Positions 17,954-27,068 are shown, counted from the stretch's first letter. The stretch is 64,000 bases of DNA from Collimonas sp. PA-H2 (GCF_002564105.1 NZ_PDBX01000001.1:1364001-1428000), one strand, 5' to 3'. Translations and numbers: made by a program. The notes: generated by a model from the sequence alone, not told the origin.

Positions 17954-19039
17954 ATGCATGCCATCTCCCACGCCGAGATAAATGTGAAGATGAACCCGAT
18001 ACAGAACCAAGCCCCCGCCAACGTGATCAGCCAGGACGCGCAGGACACTGCAGAAAAACACCTGCGCGACATCCTGTCGCTGGCGGTCGAGCATGCAGCG
18101 CCGCATACCGCCGTGGTGGTCTCGGACGCCCGTTGCGAACTGGCCGTAACGCTGACCGCCGCTTACCGGCGCTGCCTGCCGGACGCCACCTTCATCGACT
18201 TCGATGCGCTCGCGCCGGACGCCGTACTGGCGGCTTTTGCGCCGCTGCAGGCGGGCGATCTGGTGATCCTGGTGCAGTCCACCAACTTCCGCCTGGAAGC
18301 GTTCCGCATCCGCGTCGAACTCTTCAAGCGCGGCCTCAAGGTAATAGAGCATCCGCACCTGTCGCGCATGCCTGGACCTGAGGCGCTGTATTACATCGAA
18401 TCGCTGGCTTACGATCCTGCCTATTACCGCGGCGTCGGTTACGCGCTCAAGGCGCGCATCGACCGCGCCCGGCGCGGCGTGGTCGACAGCGGCGGCGCGC
18501 AGCTGGTGTTCGATTCACCGTTCGAGGCGGCCAAGCTGAATATCGGCGACTACAGTGAGATGAACAATGTCGGCGGCCAGTTCCCCATCGGCGAAGTCTT
18601 CACCGAGGCGCAGGACCTGGAAGCGGTCAATGGCAAGGTGCGCATATTCGTGTTCGGCGACACCGCGTTCCGGGTCAACCAGCCGGCGCAGCCGATCACC
18701 CTGGTGATCAGCAAAGGCCGGGTCGCCGAGGTCATCGATTCCACTCCGGATTTCGACCAGGTGCTGGCCAACATCCGCGCCGATGAAGGCGAAGTGTGGC
18801 TGCGCGAGCTTGGCTTCGGCATGAACCGGGCGTTTTCGCAGGAGCGCATGGTGAGCGACATCGGCACCTACGAGCGGATGTGCGGCATCCACCTTTCGCT
18901 CGGCGCCAAACATGGGGTCTACAACAAGGCGAACATCAAGCGCGCCAGCGCCAGATATCATATCGACGTCTTTGCGGTGACCGAGGCGGTCTACCTGGAC
19001 GATGCAGTGGTGTATCGGAGCGGCGCCTGGCAACCGTGA
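17954..19039 (+). CDS. M29-like metallo-aminopeptidase or related hydrolase
   Basis: Cytosolic metal-dependent hydrolase of the thermophilic (M29) aminopeptidase group or its ring-opening NicX-like relatives. Likely metal ligands are the glutamate in FPIGEVFTEAQD, a glutamate in LRELGFGMN, the histidines in GIHLSLGAKHGVYNK and the aspartate in ARYHIDVF, matching the order of ligands in the family. Length is 361 residues from ATG 17954; ATG 17990 is an alternative start. No pathway neighbours are adjacent, so the substrate is unknown. It converges on the hemerythrin gene. Confidence 0.72.
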   Translation: MHAISHAEINVKMNPIQNQAPANVISQDAQDTAEKHLRDILSLAVEHAAPHTAVVVSDARCELAVTLTAAYRRCLPDATFIDFDALAPDAVLAAFAPLQAGDLVILVQSTNFRLEAFRIRVELFKRGLKVIEHPHLSRMPGPEALYYIESLAYDPAYYRGVGYALKARIDRARRGVVDSGGAQLVFDSPFEAAKLNIGDYSEMNNVGGQFPIGEVFTEAQDLEAVNGKVRIFVFGDTAFRVNQPAQPITLVISKGRVAEVIDSTPDFDQVLANIRADEGEVWLRELGFGMNRAFSQERMVSDIGTYERMCGIHLSLGAKHGVYNKANIKRASARYHIDVFAVTEAVYLDDAVVYRSGAWQP

Positions 19040-19072
19040 ACCGGCGCCAGCCGCCGCGCCATGCGGCAGCGG

Positions 19073-19669
19073 TTATGACGGGATGTACAGAGGGTAGAGA
19101 ATATTTTCTTCGCGCGTGATGCGGTCTACCAGCACCTTGCCGAGATTTTCAAACTCATCCTTGAATGTGCTGCGCGCATCGCGCGAGACTATCCATTCCT
19201 TGCCCTGGTATTTGTCGAAAAAATCAAACGCCACGCGGCCGATGCCATCCATTTCCCGCTTATAGGAACGATAGACATCGTGCAGGGCAGGATCTTCAGC
19301 CAGGCTGCGCCGCATGTAGGAATACAGCTTGACGCCTTCAGTCAGCAAATGGCCGTACATCGCCATCCGCATCTCGCGCAATGCGGCAGGCACGGCATCC
19401 CATTTGTCGGCGCTCATCCTGTTCGCCACCGTCGAATACATCAACAGCAACGCCGCATGGTCGCCCTTCAGTTGCGGAATCAGCTTTTCGTCGTACTCGA
19501 TCTGATGGCTGGCGCTTTTCGCCGGCTCCAGTGCAGCCCGCTCGGCTATCGGTGCGGGTCCTCTGGCTGGCGTTGCTGGCTGCTGGCTATGCGTTTTTTT
19601 TGCTGCGTCGTGCATCTCCTCATCGTGGCTACTGGTCGCGGGTTTGCTGAAAATTGTTTTAAGCCACAT
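19073..19669 (-). CDS. Hemerythrin HHE domain protein
   Basis: Predicted four-helix-bundle protein with a di-iron site that binds oxygen or handles nitrosative/oxidative stress. After a low-complexity Ala/Pro/Lys-rich N-terminus (residues 1-60), the HHE-type domain includes LKGDHAALLLMYS, MAMYGHLLTEGVKLY and a final ITREENILYPLY, which supply the expected His/Glu ligands. Length 198 residues. The upstream region is AT-rich. The neighbouring DUF3050 gene also encodes a helical, probably metal-binding protein. Confidence 0.78.
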   Translation of the reverse strand: MWLKTIFSKPATSSHDEEMHDAAKKTHSQQPATPARGPAPIAERAALEPAKSASHQIEYDEKLIPQLKGDHAALLLMYSTVANRMSADKWDAVPAALREMRMAMYGHLLTEGVKLYSYMRRSLAEDPALHDVYRSYKREMDGIGRVAFDFFDKYQGKEWIVSRDARSTFKDEFENLGKVLVDRITREENILYPLYIPS

Positions 19670-19964
19670 ATTTCACCTCGCCAGTCCCCGTGCAGGAGTA
19701 ATTATCGGAGTATTACTTGCTTATTATTGTGATTGCCTATCAACAACAATAGTACATTAAATTCCACATGGAAATAAATTTCTTAATAGCAATTTAAATA
19801 TTTTTTGATGCTAGAACCGCTCCGGCCAGACCAAGGCATCCGGCCGAAGCAGCGGACTACGCCTGCCAATACAACGCCTTGCTCATAAAACCACCGCCGG
19901 CGCTGAAAAATGATTTCGGCGTCCCAGGCCATGCGTGCCTGCAAGCGCTGCCGGCAATGCGCTT
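19670..19964. other. Intergenic region upstream of the hemerythrin gene
   Basis: About 300 bases. The half next to the hemerythrin start (19690-19805) is AT-rich and presumably holds its promoter. No convincing ORF or RNA was seen. Confidence 0.5.
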
Positions 19965-20738
19965 TCAGGATGGCGAATGCTGCAGGGCCGCCAGCAAGCT
20001 ATCCCATAAGCGATGACGCTCGTCGATCGCCTTGATCCCGGCTTCCAGCACCTCGCGCATCTGCAGCGGATCGTTGCCGGTGATCTCTTCAATCATGCGT
20101 TGCGCCGCCGGTCCATGGTCGCCGGAATCGACCTCGATGTGGCGCTCCAGGTAGAAGTTGAGTTCGGGTACGGTCACCGGCGCGATGCTCCAGCTCTTCA
20201 GCAAGGCCTGGAACATCTCCGGGATGACATTTTCCCGGCCGTAGAAAAAGCTGCCGACGACCTGGTGCGTCTGCCCTTCCTGGCAGGTGTTGATGGTGGC
20301 CGTGACAAAGCGCTGGATCGGCGCCAGCGCCTCCACCCGCTTGAGCGCGGTAGCGACCGTATCGCCTTTCCTGATCATGTTTAAAAACTGATTGATCTGC
20401 CGCGTGGAGGCGCCGATCTCTTTCATCGCCGACAGGTACAGATCGAAATGCGTCATCGCTCCCTTGGGCGTGATATCCGACTCCTCGCCCAGCACAATCT
20501 CGTTGATCAGGCGCGCGGCATGCGGATTGGCCGGTGGGTACCACGGAATCGAGGTGGTGGTCAGGTCCATCTGCAAGCGCTTCACCAGCGACATGAAATC
20601 CCATACTGCAAAAACATGCCACTCCATGAACAGACGCAAATCGTTCTGGTTGCAGATGGCCGAAAAAACAGCATGATTTGTCAACAGATTGTGCTTTTCC
20701 TTGAGGGTAAGCTGTAGCGATTCAATAGTCGTTGTCAT
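19965..20738 (-). CDS. DUF3050 family protein (heme-oxygenase-like fold)
   Basis: Start MTTTIESLQLTLKEKHNLL at 20738, with GGAG 5 bases upstream; a longer in-frame start at 20783 would place Cys-rich residues in front. The 257-residue sequence has the DUF3050 hallmarks FMEWHVFAVWDFMSLVKRLQ, EIVLGEESD, QVVGSFFYGRENVIPEMF and FYLERHIEVDSGDHGPAA. The conserved His and Glu residues are placed as in the heme-oxygenase/TenA-like helical fold, so a metal-dependent oxygenase or storage role is possible but unproven. Confidence 0.85.
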   Translation of the reverse strand: MTTTIESLQLTLKEKHNLLTNHAVFSAICNQNDLRLFMEWHVFAVWDFMSLVKRLQMDLTTTSIPWYPPANPHAARLINEIVLGEESDITPKGAMTHFDLYLSAMKEIGASTRQINQFLNMIRKGDTVATALKRVEALAPIQRFVTATINTCQEGQTHQVVGSFFYGRENVIPEMFQALLKSWSIAPVTVPELNFYLERHIEVDSGDHGPAAQRMIEEITGNDPLQMREVLEAGIKAIDERHRLWDSLLAALQHSPS

Positions 20739-20920
20739 GTCATCTCCACGAGAAGTTACACACAAATATGTGCAAAACGACAATGACAGATATATTTCCC
20801 GATGGCAACAATTTGATACGTCACCAGGCTTCAGCGGGCGGGCGCGGCTTGCGGATGAACGACACGCCAGCTAACGATTTGTCATCGCCAGGCTGGCGGC
20901 GGTTGTGGATCACGCAGCTC

Positions 20921-21349
20921 TCAGAACGAGGCGCAAATGGGGGTAAACAGTAAACCCACCGAATCTTGATGGAACTGGCTGGTATAGGCGCTGCGTATCT
21001 GCGCCAGCCGCGTCAGCGTCTCCGGCGTTGCGGCGGCGACGATGCGGATCACGAAACTGTCTTCCTGGATGGTCTTGCCGCTGGCCGCATCGCGCCATTG
21101 GCCGCGGCTGTCCCAGGTAGTCAGGCCATCCGGGAAACGCGGCGTCACCACCTCAGCCATGAAGCCGGCGCGCTCGGCATCGCTTACCGGTCCGCGGCCA
21201 TTGATGTCGCGGCCAAACAATAGTTCGGCCTGCAACTGGCTGCTGCCGCCCGCCTGCGTGCACAAAGCGCCGCCGGCGCCCTCCGGCACGGTCGCGCAGG
21301 CTGACAGCAGCAGCGCGCAAAACAAAGGACAAAGCAAGCTGAGACGCAT
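20921..21349 (-). CDS. DUF3574 family lipoprotein
   Basis: Signal peptide ending in the lipobox LLSAC (Cys18), so a predicted lipoprotein of 142 residues. The mature part contains ELLFGRDINGRGPVSDAERA, FPDGLTTWDSRGQW and EDSFVIRIV, the signature of DUF3574. Function is unknown. The gene stands alone, transcribed toward the DUF3050 gene. Confidence 0.8.
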   Translation of the reverse strand: MRLSLLCPLFCALLLSACATVPEGAGGALCTQAGGSSQLQAELLFGRDINGRGPVSDAERAGFMAEVVTPRFPDGLTTWDSRGQWRDAASGKTIQEDSFVIRIVAAATPETLTRLAQIRSAYTSQFHQDSVGLLFTPICASF

Positions 21350-21469
21350 TGTGTTCCCCCGGTAACGGCTCCCGGTAACGGCTTCTGTTATCGGACCCGA
21401 TGTTTATGGAATGCTGCTATATCTTAAACAAGTAAAGTGAGAGAGAATTGTTGCAGATAAGGATACGCC

Positions 21470-21730
21470 ATGAGTCTCATCGAAAAACTGCTCGCCAAAG
21501 CTGCCCCATCCAACGCCGCGCCCGCCGCGCAGGCGGTCAAGATCTTGGTGCGCGTGTATCTCGACAGCGCAGGCCACGTGACCGATGTGGCGATCAGGAA
21601 AAGCTGCGGCGATCCGGAACTGGATGCACGGGCGCAGCGCGAAATCGCGGTAATGCGCTTCCCCGGCAAGAGCCGCGGCGCCAAGACCTCGCACAACTGG
21701 CACGACCTGACCTACACCATCCACCAGTAA
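21470..21730 (+). CDS. Small TonB C-terminal-like domain protein
   Basis: The 86-residue product is essentially one TonB_C-like domain: VKILVRVYLDSAGHVTDVAI, then SCGDPELDARAQREIAVMRF. It has no membrane anchor or proline-rich spacer, so it is not a complete TonB energy transducer; it could be a cytosolic or partner protein, or a trimmed relic. Start ATG 21470 follows AAGGATACGCC. An inverted repeat follows the stop. Confidence 0.72.
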   Translation: MSLIEKLLAKAAPSNAAPAAQAVKILVRVYLDSAGHVTDVAIRKSCGDPELDARAQREIAVMRFPGKSRGAKTSHNWHDLTYTIHQ

Positions 21731-22104
21731 GTAGGCGCACGGCAAGCCTTGCCGTTTTGCCAGCGGATTTATATTCCGGCTGCGCCGCCCTCCCTGATTG
21801 CCTTCTCCCTTGCGGTTTCACTCTGCGCGAACGGCCTTTTCATTGCGCCGCCTTGCCCCGCATATGGAAATGCGAATGGCGTCTATTGAACCCTCATGAT
21901 GGATTCGCGGCTATCCATACCCTAAGCTGTCTTCGCCGAACTGATCTTCTTTGCAAACGACGAGCAGTCCAGTTACCAGGGTTCGGTGTGCGGTTGCTGG
22001 CAATTCAAAACATAACACGAGACACCCTGTTGACGGTCGGCTAACAGTCGATTCAAAGCCGGTTACCGGCCGCTGCAGTGGACATACAAAGGAGCAGCTC
22101 GATC
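21731..22104. other. Intergenic region with hairpin before the purine permease gene
   Basis: ACGGCAA (21739-21745) and TTGCCGT (21749-21755) form a short stem followed by TTT, a weak terminator of the TonB-like gene. The remaining 350 bases hold no supported gene. No known purine riboswitch core was recognised. Confidence 0.5.
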
Positions 22105-23493
22105 ATGATGGAACAACAACTCCAGCCCCAGCCTGTTGTGGGCCTGGGTGAACCTATCGCCGTGGCCGAAGGTAAAATCGACCAGTACTTTCAGATTACC
22201 GCACGCGGCAGCACCCAACGGCGTGAAGTCGTCGCCGGCATCACCACTTTCCTGGCCATGGTGTATTCCGTGTTCGTCGTGCCGGGCATGCTGGGCAAGG
22301 CCGGATTCGACGTCAGCGCGGTATTCGTCGCAGTCTGCCTGACCACTGCATTCGGTTCGCTGCTGATGGGCCTGTGGGCGCGCCTGCCGATCGCCGTCGG
22401 CTGCGCCATTTCACTGACCGCCTTCACTGCTTTCGGATTGGTGCTCGGCAAAGGACTGTCGCCTTCGGTCGCCCTCGGCGCCGTGTTCCTGATGGGCCTG
22501 GTGTTCACTGCAATTTCCGTGACCGGCATCCGTTCCTGGATCCTGCAAAACCTGCCGTCCGGCGTAGCGCACGGCACCGGCGTCGGCATCGGCCTGTTCC
22601 TGCTGCTGATCGCCTCCAACGACGTCGGCCTGGTGGTCAAGAATGCCGGTCCTGGCCTGCCAGTGGCGCTCGGCCACATCACTGCCTTCCCGGTCGTCAT
22701 GAGCATCGTCGGCTTGGCCGCCATCTTCGGCCTTGAGCGCCGCCGCGTACCGGGTGGGATTCTGCTGGTGGTGGTCTCGCTGTCAGTGATCGGCCTGATC
22801 TTCGATCCGGCAGTCAAGTTCACCGGCATCTTCTCCATGCCTGCACTCAGCTCGCCAGGGCATGCCAGCCTGATCGGTTCGATGGATATCAAGGGCGCGC
22901 TCAGCATGGCCGTGCTACCTAGCGTGCTGGCGCTGGTGATGACTGCTGTATTCGACGCTACCGGCACCATCCGCGCCGTCGCCGGCCAGGCCGGGCAAGT
23001 CAATGAAAAGGGTTACATCCACAATGGCGGCAAAGCACTGACAGCAGATTCGCTGAGCTCGATTTTCGCCGGCCTGGTAGGCGGCGCTCCTGCTGCCGCG
23101 TATATCGAATCGACTGTCGGCACCGCAGCCGGCGCCCGCACCGGCCTGACCGCCGTCGTGGTCGGCTTGCTGTTCCTGGCCGTGATTTTCTTTTCGCCGC
23201 TGGCAGGCCTGGTGCCTTCCTATGCGACAGCACCGGCATTGATGTACGTCGGCCTGCTGATGCTCGGCAGCGTCAGCCGCATGCATATGGATGACATGGT
23301 CGACGCCATGTCCGGCCTGCTGTGCGCAGTATTCATCGTCCTCACCTGCAACATCGTCACCGGCATCATGCTCGGCTTCTGCACCCTGGTGATCGGCCGC
23401 GTGGTGTCTGGCGAATTCCGCAAGCTGAACGTCGGCACCGTCGCCATCGCGATTGCCCTGGCAGTCTTCTATGCGGGTGGCTGGGCGATTTAA
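22105..23493 (+). CDS. NCS2 family purine/xanthine permease (AzgA/GhxP-like)
   Basis: Inner-membrane proton symporter for nucleobases such as adenine, guanine or hypoxanthine. ATG 22105 (or 22108) follows AAAGGAGC. The 462-residue protein has about 12-14 hydrophobic segments and the signature features of the AzgA branch: [20 protein letters not shown] near the N-terminus, the substrate region [13 protein letters not shown], and the second-repeat segment [16 protein letters not shown] with [19 protein letters not shown]. No purine catabolic genes are adjacent. Confidence 0.9.
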   Translation: MMEQQLQPQPVVGLGEPIAVAEGKIDQYFQITARGSTQRREVVAGITTFLAMVYSVFVVPGMLGKAGFDVSAVFVAVCLTTAFGSLLMGLWARLPIAVGCAISLTAFTAFGLVLGKGLSPSVALGAVFLMGLVFTAISVTGIRSWILQNLPSGVAHGTGVGIGLFLLLIASNDVGLVVKNAGPGLPVALGHITAFPVVMSIVGLAAIFGLERRRVPGGILLVVVSLSVIGLIFDPAVKFTGIFSMPALSSPGHASLIGSMDIKGALSMAVLPSVLALVMTAVFDATGTIRAVAGQAGQVNEKGYIHNGGKALTADSLSSIFAGLVGGAPAAAYIESTVGTAAGARTGLTAVVVGLLFLAVIFFSPLAGLVPSYATAPALMYVGLLMLGSVSRMHMDDMVDAMSGLLCAVFIVLTCNIVTGIMLGFCTLVIGRVVSGEFRKLNVGTVAIAIALAVFYAGGWAI

Positions 23494-23505
23494 GACTTAG
23501 CAAAA

Positions 23506-23684
23506 CTAGTGTCCTGAATCGGAAGTTCGTTGAATAAGAAAAGTGATGAAATCGGCGTCAGGCTAGGCGGATGGCCGCCCCGCGCAAAACGGAGCAAGGG
23601 TGTGGTCCCTTGCGAGTATTTGCAACGACGCATGGCGCCGATTTCATCGCTTTTCTTCAACGAACTTCCGATTCAGGACACTAG
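23506..23684. repeat. MITE-like element with about 50-bp terminal inverted repeats
   Basis: A 179-bp non-coding element. Its arms (about 23506-23559 and 23633-23684) start TAGTGTCCTGAATCGGAAGT and are near-identical inverted copies. Inside, GCAAGGG (23594-23600) and CCCTTGC (23607-23613) form a second hairpin, and GGCGG/CCGCC a third. Ends are CTAG/CTAG, so a TA target is plausible. It separates the NCS2 gene from its terminator. Its core matches the element at 46134-46295. Confidence 0.85.
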
Positions 23685-23725
23685 GTAACTTCGACTCTTT
23701 GGGTCTCCTTGAATAGTCGATTGAT

Positions 23726-23758
23726 GGCAGCGCCTCCCCCCGGAGCGCTGCCTTTTTT
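23726..23758 (+). terminator. Rho-independent terminator, displaced from the permease gene
   Basis: GGCAGCG pairs with CGCTGCC, extended by CTCC/GGAG, followed by six T. It lies 230 bases after the permease stop, with the MITE-like element in between. Confidence 0.85.
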
Positions 23759-23872
23759 GTTTTGGGAAGTTGGATTTTTGATCCAGGCAAATAGCTGGCG
23801 TATTAGCCGGGGCTGTTTCAACGTGATACTGTCTTAACCACAAGCTTAATATCCAATGATTAAGGAACTCTC

Positions 23873-24010
23873 ATGAAACACTTGATTACTCTCGGTTGTT
23901 TAGCCGGCGCCTTGGCCATGTACGCCATCGGCTCGGAATCCGGCGTCGTCATTTTCTTTGCCGCGAGCATGATATTTGAACTGTCTTTTTGGAAAAGAGT
24001 ATTGAAGTAA
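23873..24010 (+). CDS. 45-residue membrane protein, paralogue of the one at 34604
   Basis: ATG 23873 follows AAGGAA at 23862-23867. The product begins MKHLITLGCLAGALAMYAIG, has a second hydrophobic stretch VVIFFAASMIFEL, and ends FWKRVLK. It can be compared with the ORF at 34604-34753: 29 of 45 aligned residues are identical by eye, including the start MKH, TLGCL, ESG and FWKRVL. Conservation in two places with separate ribosome sites argues that it is a real gene. Probably two short membrane helices; function unknown. Confidence 0.75.
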   Translation: MKHLITLGCLAGALAMYAIGSESGVVIFFAASMIFELSFWKRVLK

Positions 24011-24067
24011 TTCAGCAATAAGCCAGAGAATTTCACAGCGGCCGTATCTTTTGGGAGATCCGGCCAA

Positions 24068-24577
24068 CTATTCCAGAAGCCACTCCTGCTGGTGTAACCA
24101 CCAGGCGAGCCAGCCCAGGATCATAGCCGGCGCCAGCCAGTGAGCCAGACCGATCACAAGAGAATTAGCCAGACTTTCCCAAGCTTCAAGCACACCAGGA
24201 CCAAGCAACGGCGGCGCCCCGACGCCAGGAATCACCGCCAGTGTCAGTGCTAACCACTGCATCGTCGCGGCCGTAACCACCAATCCATATACTCCAAGCA
24301 AAGGTAGTAACGTCGCCAGCCAGCCCGGCAATACGGAAGTGCTGCTATCACCCGAGATACTCTTTCGGGTAGTCACAACAGACCCGGTTGAACGCTCAGG
24401 TAGAATTTGCATCACGGCGGCGGCAAATCCTTCGTCTGCAGGTTCATCGAGCTGAGCTTGGCGGCGTAATATCTCCGCAAGCCAGCCGTTCCCGTCCGAA
24501 GCAAGATCGACTGCCTCTCTCTGCAGCTCATCTTGCCGCATCGAGCCGGATGAATCCGAAGTGGGAATCTGCTTCAT
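24068..24577 (-). CDS. Putative membrane anti-sigma factor
   Basis: Start MKQIPTSDSSG at 24577 overlaps the sigma-factor stop as ATGA, indicating translational coupling. The 169-residue product has a hydrophilic N-terminal half (about residues 1-80, the place where anti-sigma domains sit) and two or three C-terminal membrane segments (WLATLLPLLGVYGLVVTAAT and LAPAMILGWLAWWL). No zinc-binding HxxxCxxC motif is present. The anti-sigma role is inferred from position only. Confidence 0.65.
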   Translation of the reverse strand: MKQIPTSDSSGSMRQDELQREAVDLASDGNGWLAEILRRQAQLDEPADEGFAAAVMQILPERSTGSVVTTRKSISGDSSTSVLPGWLATLLPLLGVYGLVVTAATMQWLALTLAVIPGVGAPPLLGPGVLEAWESLANSLVIGLAHWLAPAMILGWLAWWLHQQEWLLE

Positions 24578-25203
24578 TTGCACTGCTCCAAAGGTTGGCA
24601 AGGGCCCCAGGCGGCAAGCGCCGTTTCGAGCTTGGCGCGGCCACGCAATAAATGGGTTTTTAGGGTGCCCAGCGGGCATCCCAAGGCAAGCGCGGCTTCC
24701 GCGTGGGAGAGGTCGCCCCAGTAGCTCAGCACGATAGCTTGCCGCTCGGCTTCGCTAAGCACATCCAGCGCCCGCTGCACGTCCAGCGAGAGCGCTACCG
24801 TGTCGCTCAAAGACAGGGCATGGTCCGCCTGAGCCATGCCCCCGGCTGCAATCTGATGCTGTTCCGTCTCATCGTTCAAAGCCTGGGTCTGCGCCTGCAG
24901 CTGGGCGTCGCCGCGGCGGCGCTGTTCCAGGAACACATTGGTGGCGATACGGATCAGCCAGGTGCGGAAGCGGGCCTCGCCGCGAAAGCCGCCGAGGTTC
25001 TGGTAAGCACGCAAAAACGCCTCCTGCGCCAGCTCGTCCGCCCACGCCGCATCGCCTCTGGCCAGACGCCGCAGCAGCGCCCGCACAACCCCTTGATGGC
25101 GCCTTACCAGCAGTCCGAAGGCTTGGCGATCGTCATGCTGCCGCACCCGCTGCAACAGAGCGAGATCGGGATCTTCCGCCAGCGCGGCGACGTCGGGTTT
25201 CAC
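24574..25203 (-). CDS. ECF (RpoE-type) RNA polymerase sigma factor
   Basis: Sigma-70 region 2 covers about residues 25-95 (FGLLVRRHQGVVRALLRRL, DELAQEAFLRAYQNLGGFRG and FRTWLIRIATNVFLEQRRR). Region 4 lies near the C-terminus, with EAERQAIVLSYWGDLSHAEA and LGCPLGTLKTHLLRGRAKL as helix-turn-helix. Length 209 residues. It sits between a DUF6249 membrane protein gene (6 bases upstream) and the putative anti-sigma gene, a common arrangement for ECF operons. The signal and regulon are unknown. Confidence 0.93.
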   Translation of the reverse strand: MKPDVAALAEDPDLALLQRVRQHDDRQAFGLLVRRHQGVVRALLRRLARGDAAWADELAQEAFLRAYQNLGGFRGEARFRTWLIRIATNVFLEQRRRGDAQLQAQTQALNDETEQHQIAAGGMAQADHALSLSDTVALSLDVQRALDVLSEAERQAIVLSYWGDLSHAEAALALGCPLGTLKTHLLRGRAKLETALAAWGPCQPLEQCK

Positions 25204-25209
25204 AGAGGT

Positions 25210-25617
25210 TTAACGCGGTGCGGACTTGGATTCCATCTTCCACACCACCAGCAGCGCGATGCCGACAAACAAGGGAATGCAGCCGATCGCCCACAGCCAT
25301 TCGTCTGGCCGCATGGCGTAAAACATCACCATCAACCCTAAGCCCGCCGCCGCGTTGGTCGCGCCGAAGATCAGCTGGACGCTTTTGTTCTGCCAGCCGG
25401 AATTGCCGCCGGCAGGACGATCCGCCAGCAAGCTGCCGTCGAGCAGCTGCGGCGGAATCTCGCGGCCTTGCGCAACCAGCTGACGCACCGTTTCGTGCAT
25501 CAGTTCGGCGCGGCGCATCTTGGCCAGCACGCCCATGATGATAGCGACGATGGGAATGCACAGTCCCAGCACGGGAATGATGAGGGGGCCGAGGTTTGAG
25601 ATGGTTTCCGAGTTCAT
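25210..25617 (-). CDS. DUF6249-like membrane protein, ECF operon
   Basis: First gene of the sigma-factor operon. The 135-residue product has an N-terminal membrane segment (LGPLIIPVLGLCIPIVAIIM), a cytosolic stretch with RRAELMHETVRQLVAQGREI, and two C-terminal segments. That pattern (short anchor, helical HETVRQLVAQGREIPPQL region, two helices) matches the DUF6249 family often found beside ECF sigma genes. It may sense envelope state; unproven. Confidence 0.78.
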   Translation of the reverse strand: MNSETISNLGPLIIPVLGLCIPIVAIIMGVLAKMRRAELMHETVRQLVAQGREIPPQLLDGSLLADRPAGGNSGWQNKSVQLIFGATNAAAGLGLMVMFYAMRPDEWLWAIGCIPLFVGIALLVVWKMESKSAPR

Positions 25618-26009
25618 GCTGTCTCCTGAAAGGGGTTCGTGAAAGGCTTACCCTGCTTGGATGAGGCTGGATGGCAGTTTGGATTCAAAACTGCGCATTT
25701 TTTTTTGAACGGGCTTGGCCACGCTCGCCCTGCTGCCTTGGAATTTCACATCGTACTGGCTTGATGAAAATGCAGCAAGGCAACATTTCATGAAGAGAAA
25801 GAAGCGGCATTTCTGCCGCAAATTACTATCAAAACATTAATCCGCTAAAAGCCAAGCCTGGTCAGCGCATTGCACGCCTGCTATCAAGAACTTCATGCGC
25901 GCACAAGGGCGCGCATCTCCGCTAGCGGGTGCGGTATCGATATTGAGCCAGCAGTTAGCTTGCTCTTCGGTGAAGAGAAAGGATCGTTGAAAATCCCTAT
26001 CGCTCTTAC
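25618..26009. other. Intergenic region between the ECF operon and the YncE-like gene
   Basis: About 390 bases. GCGGCA (25804-25809) and TGCCGC (25814-25819) form a hairpin. The promoter of the ECF operon should lie at the right of 25617, but no -35/-10 pair was distinct. No supported gene. Confidence 0.5.
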
Positions 26010-27068
26010 TTAATTTGGCGCGGCAACCAATACATTGAAGGTATCCGGCAACAGCGGAGCACGCGGGCGCGGATTGGCTGGGGTTGGCGCCGGCGCCGCG
26101 CCGAATGCCCCGCTTACCAGGTAGACCAGATGACTTTCCGGATTGAGCGCCAATGTCCGCGCGCCCTTTTGCGTGGCGAGGTTGGCTCTTACCGTGTATT
26201 TGTCAGCCGTATCTTCATGCACCACCGTCAAGGTTCCGCCACCATTGGAAACGAAGACCAGCCCCGTAGCCGGATCAAACGCGGCCGCGTCCGGCCTGTC
26301 GCCGATGTCTACCGTCGTGATGGTTTTTCCCGATATGGCATCGACCACCATCATTTTCTTGTTGCCGCATACCGAAAACAACCTGTGATGCAGGTCATCG
26401 ATCGCCAGGCCGCTCGGTCCGTCGCAGGCAGCCATGGTCCAGCGCTTGACGATTTTTGAAGACTGCGCATCGATCACCGCAATTTCGTTCTTGTCTTCCA
26501 CATTGAAAAAGACATGGCCCAGGCTGTCGCTGACGGCGAACTCCGGCTGGCCGGAGACCGGTAGCGTGTCGATCACCTTGCGCGTGACGGCATCGACGAT
26601 CGTCACGCTTTGACTTTTGCCGTTGAAGCTGTAGATCCGCTGCAACGGCTGGTAATAAAGTATCGAGTCTGGGCCGGCGCCGATGGCCTTGATGGTATCG
26701 ATGGTCTTGAGGCTATCGAGCTCAAAAACCGTCAGCGTGTCCGCGCGGCCATTGGTGGTGAAACCGAGCTTCAGATCCTGCGCGATCGCCACGCCGTGAA
26801 CGCCGGCGGTATCGGCTATGTTGGCAACCATTTCTCCCGAGCGGGTATCGATGACCTGGACATGGTCGGAGCGGCTGACGAACAGATGGTCCCGTTTGCT
26901 GTCGACGGCGATGTAATCCCATCCCTCCACGCCAGTTACGGGAAAACGCGAGACGATCTTGTAGTTCTCCTGCGTGGCAGCGTGGGCGGTCGCGGCAAGG
27001 GCAATCTGCAAAAACGCGAGGGCACAGGCCGCAGCCATGGCCGAACTGCTGAAGGTGAAATTTTTCAT
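26010..27068 (-). CDS. YncE-like beta-propeller protein, exported
   Basis: Signal peptide (residues 1-30, ending ATAHAATQ) followed by repeated about 40-residue blades such as YIAVDSKRDHLFVSRSDHVQ, GVHGVAIAQDLKLGFTTNGR, VSDSLGHVFFNVEDKNEI and AAAFDPATGLVFVSNGGGTL. This is the surface-repeat pattern of YncE/lactonase-type seven-bladed propellers. Length 352 residues. It may bind DNA, sugar lactone or metal ligands in the periplasm; no catalytic residues could be assigned. Monocistronic. Confidence 0.85.
   Translation of the reverse strand: MKNFTFSSSAMAAACALAFLQIALAATAHAATQENYKIVSRFPVTGVEGWDYIAVDSKRDHLFVSRSDHVQVIDTRSGEMVANIADTAGVHGVAIAQDLKLGFTTNGRADTLTVFELDSLKTIDTIKAIGAGPDSILYYQPLQRIYSFNGKSQSVTIVDAVTRKVIDTLPVSGQPEFAVSDSLGHVFFNVEDKNEIAVIDAQSSKIVKRWTMAACDGPSGLAIDDLHHRLFSVCGNKKMMVVDAISGKTITTVDIGDRPDAAAFDPATGLVFVSNGGGTLTVVHEDTADKYTVRANLATQKGARTLALNPESHLVYLVSGAFGAAPAPTPANPRPRAPLLPDTFNVLVAAPN

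Noticed and set aside
21731..22104. Purine riboswitch upstream of the nucleobase permease
   Set aside because: No conserved purine-aptamer core or paired loops were recognised.
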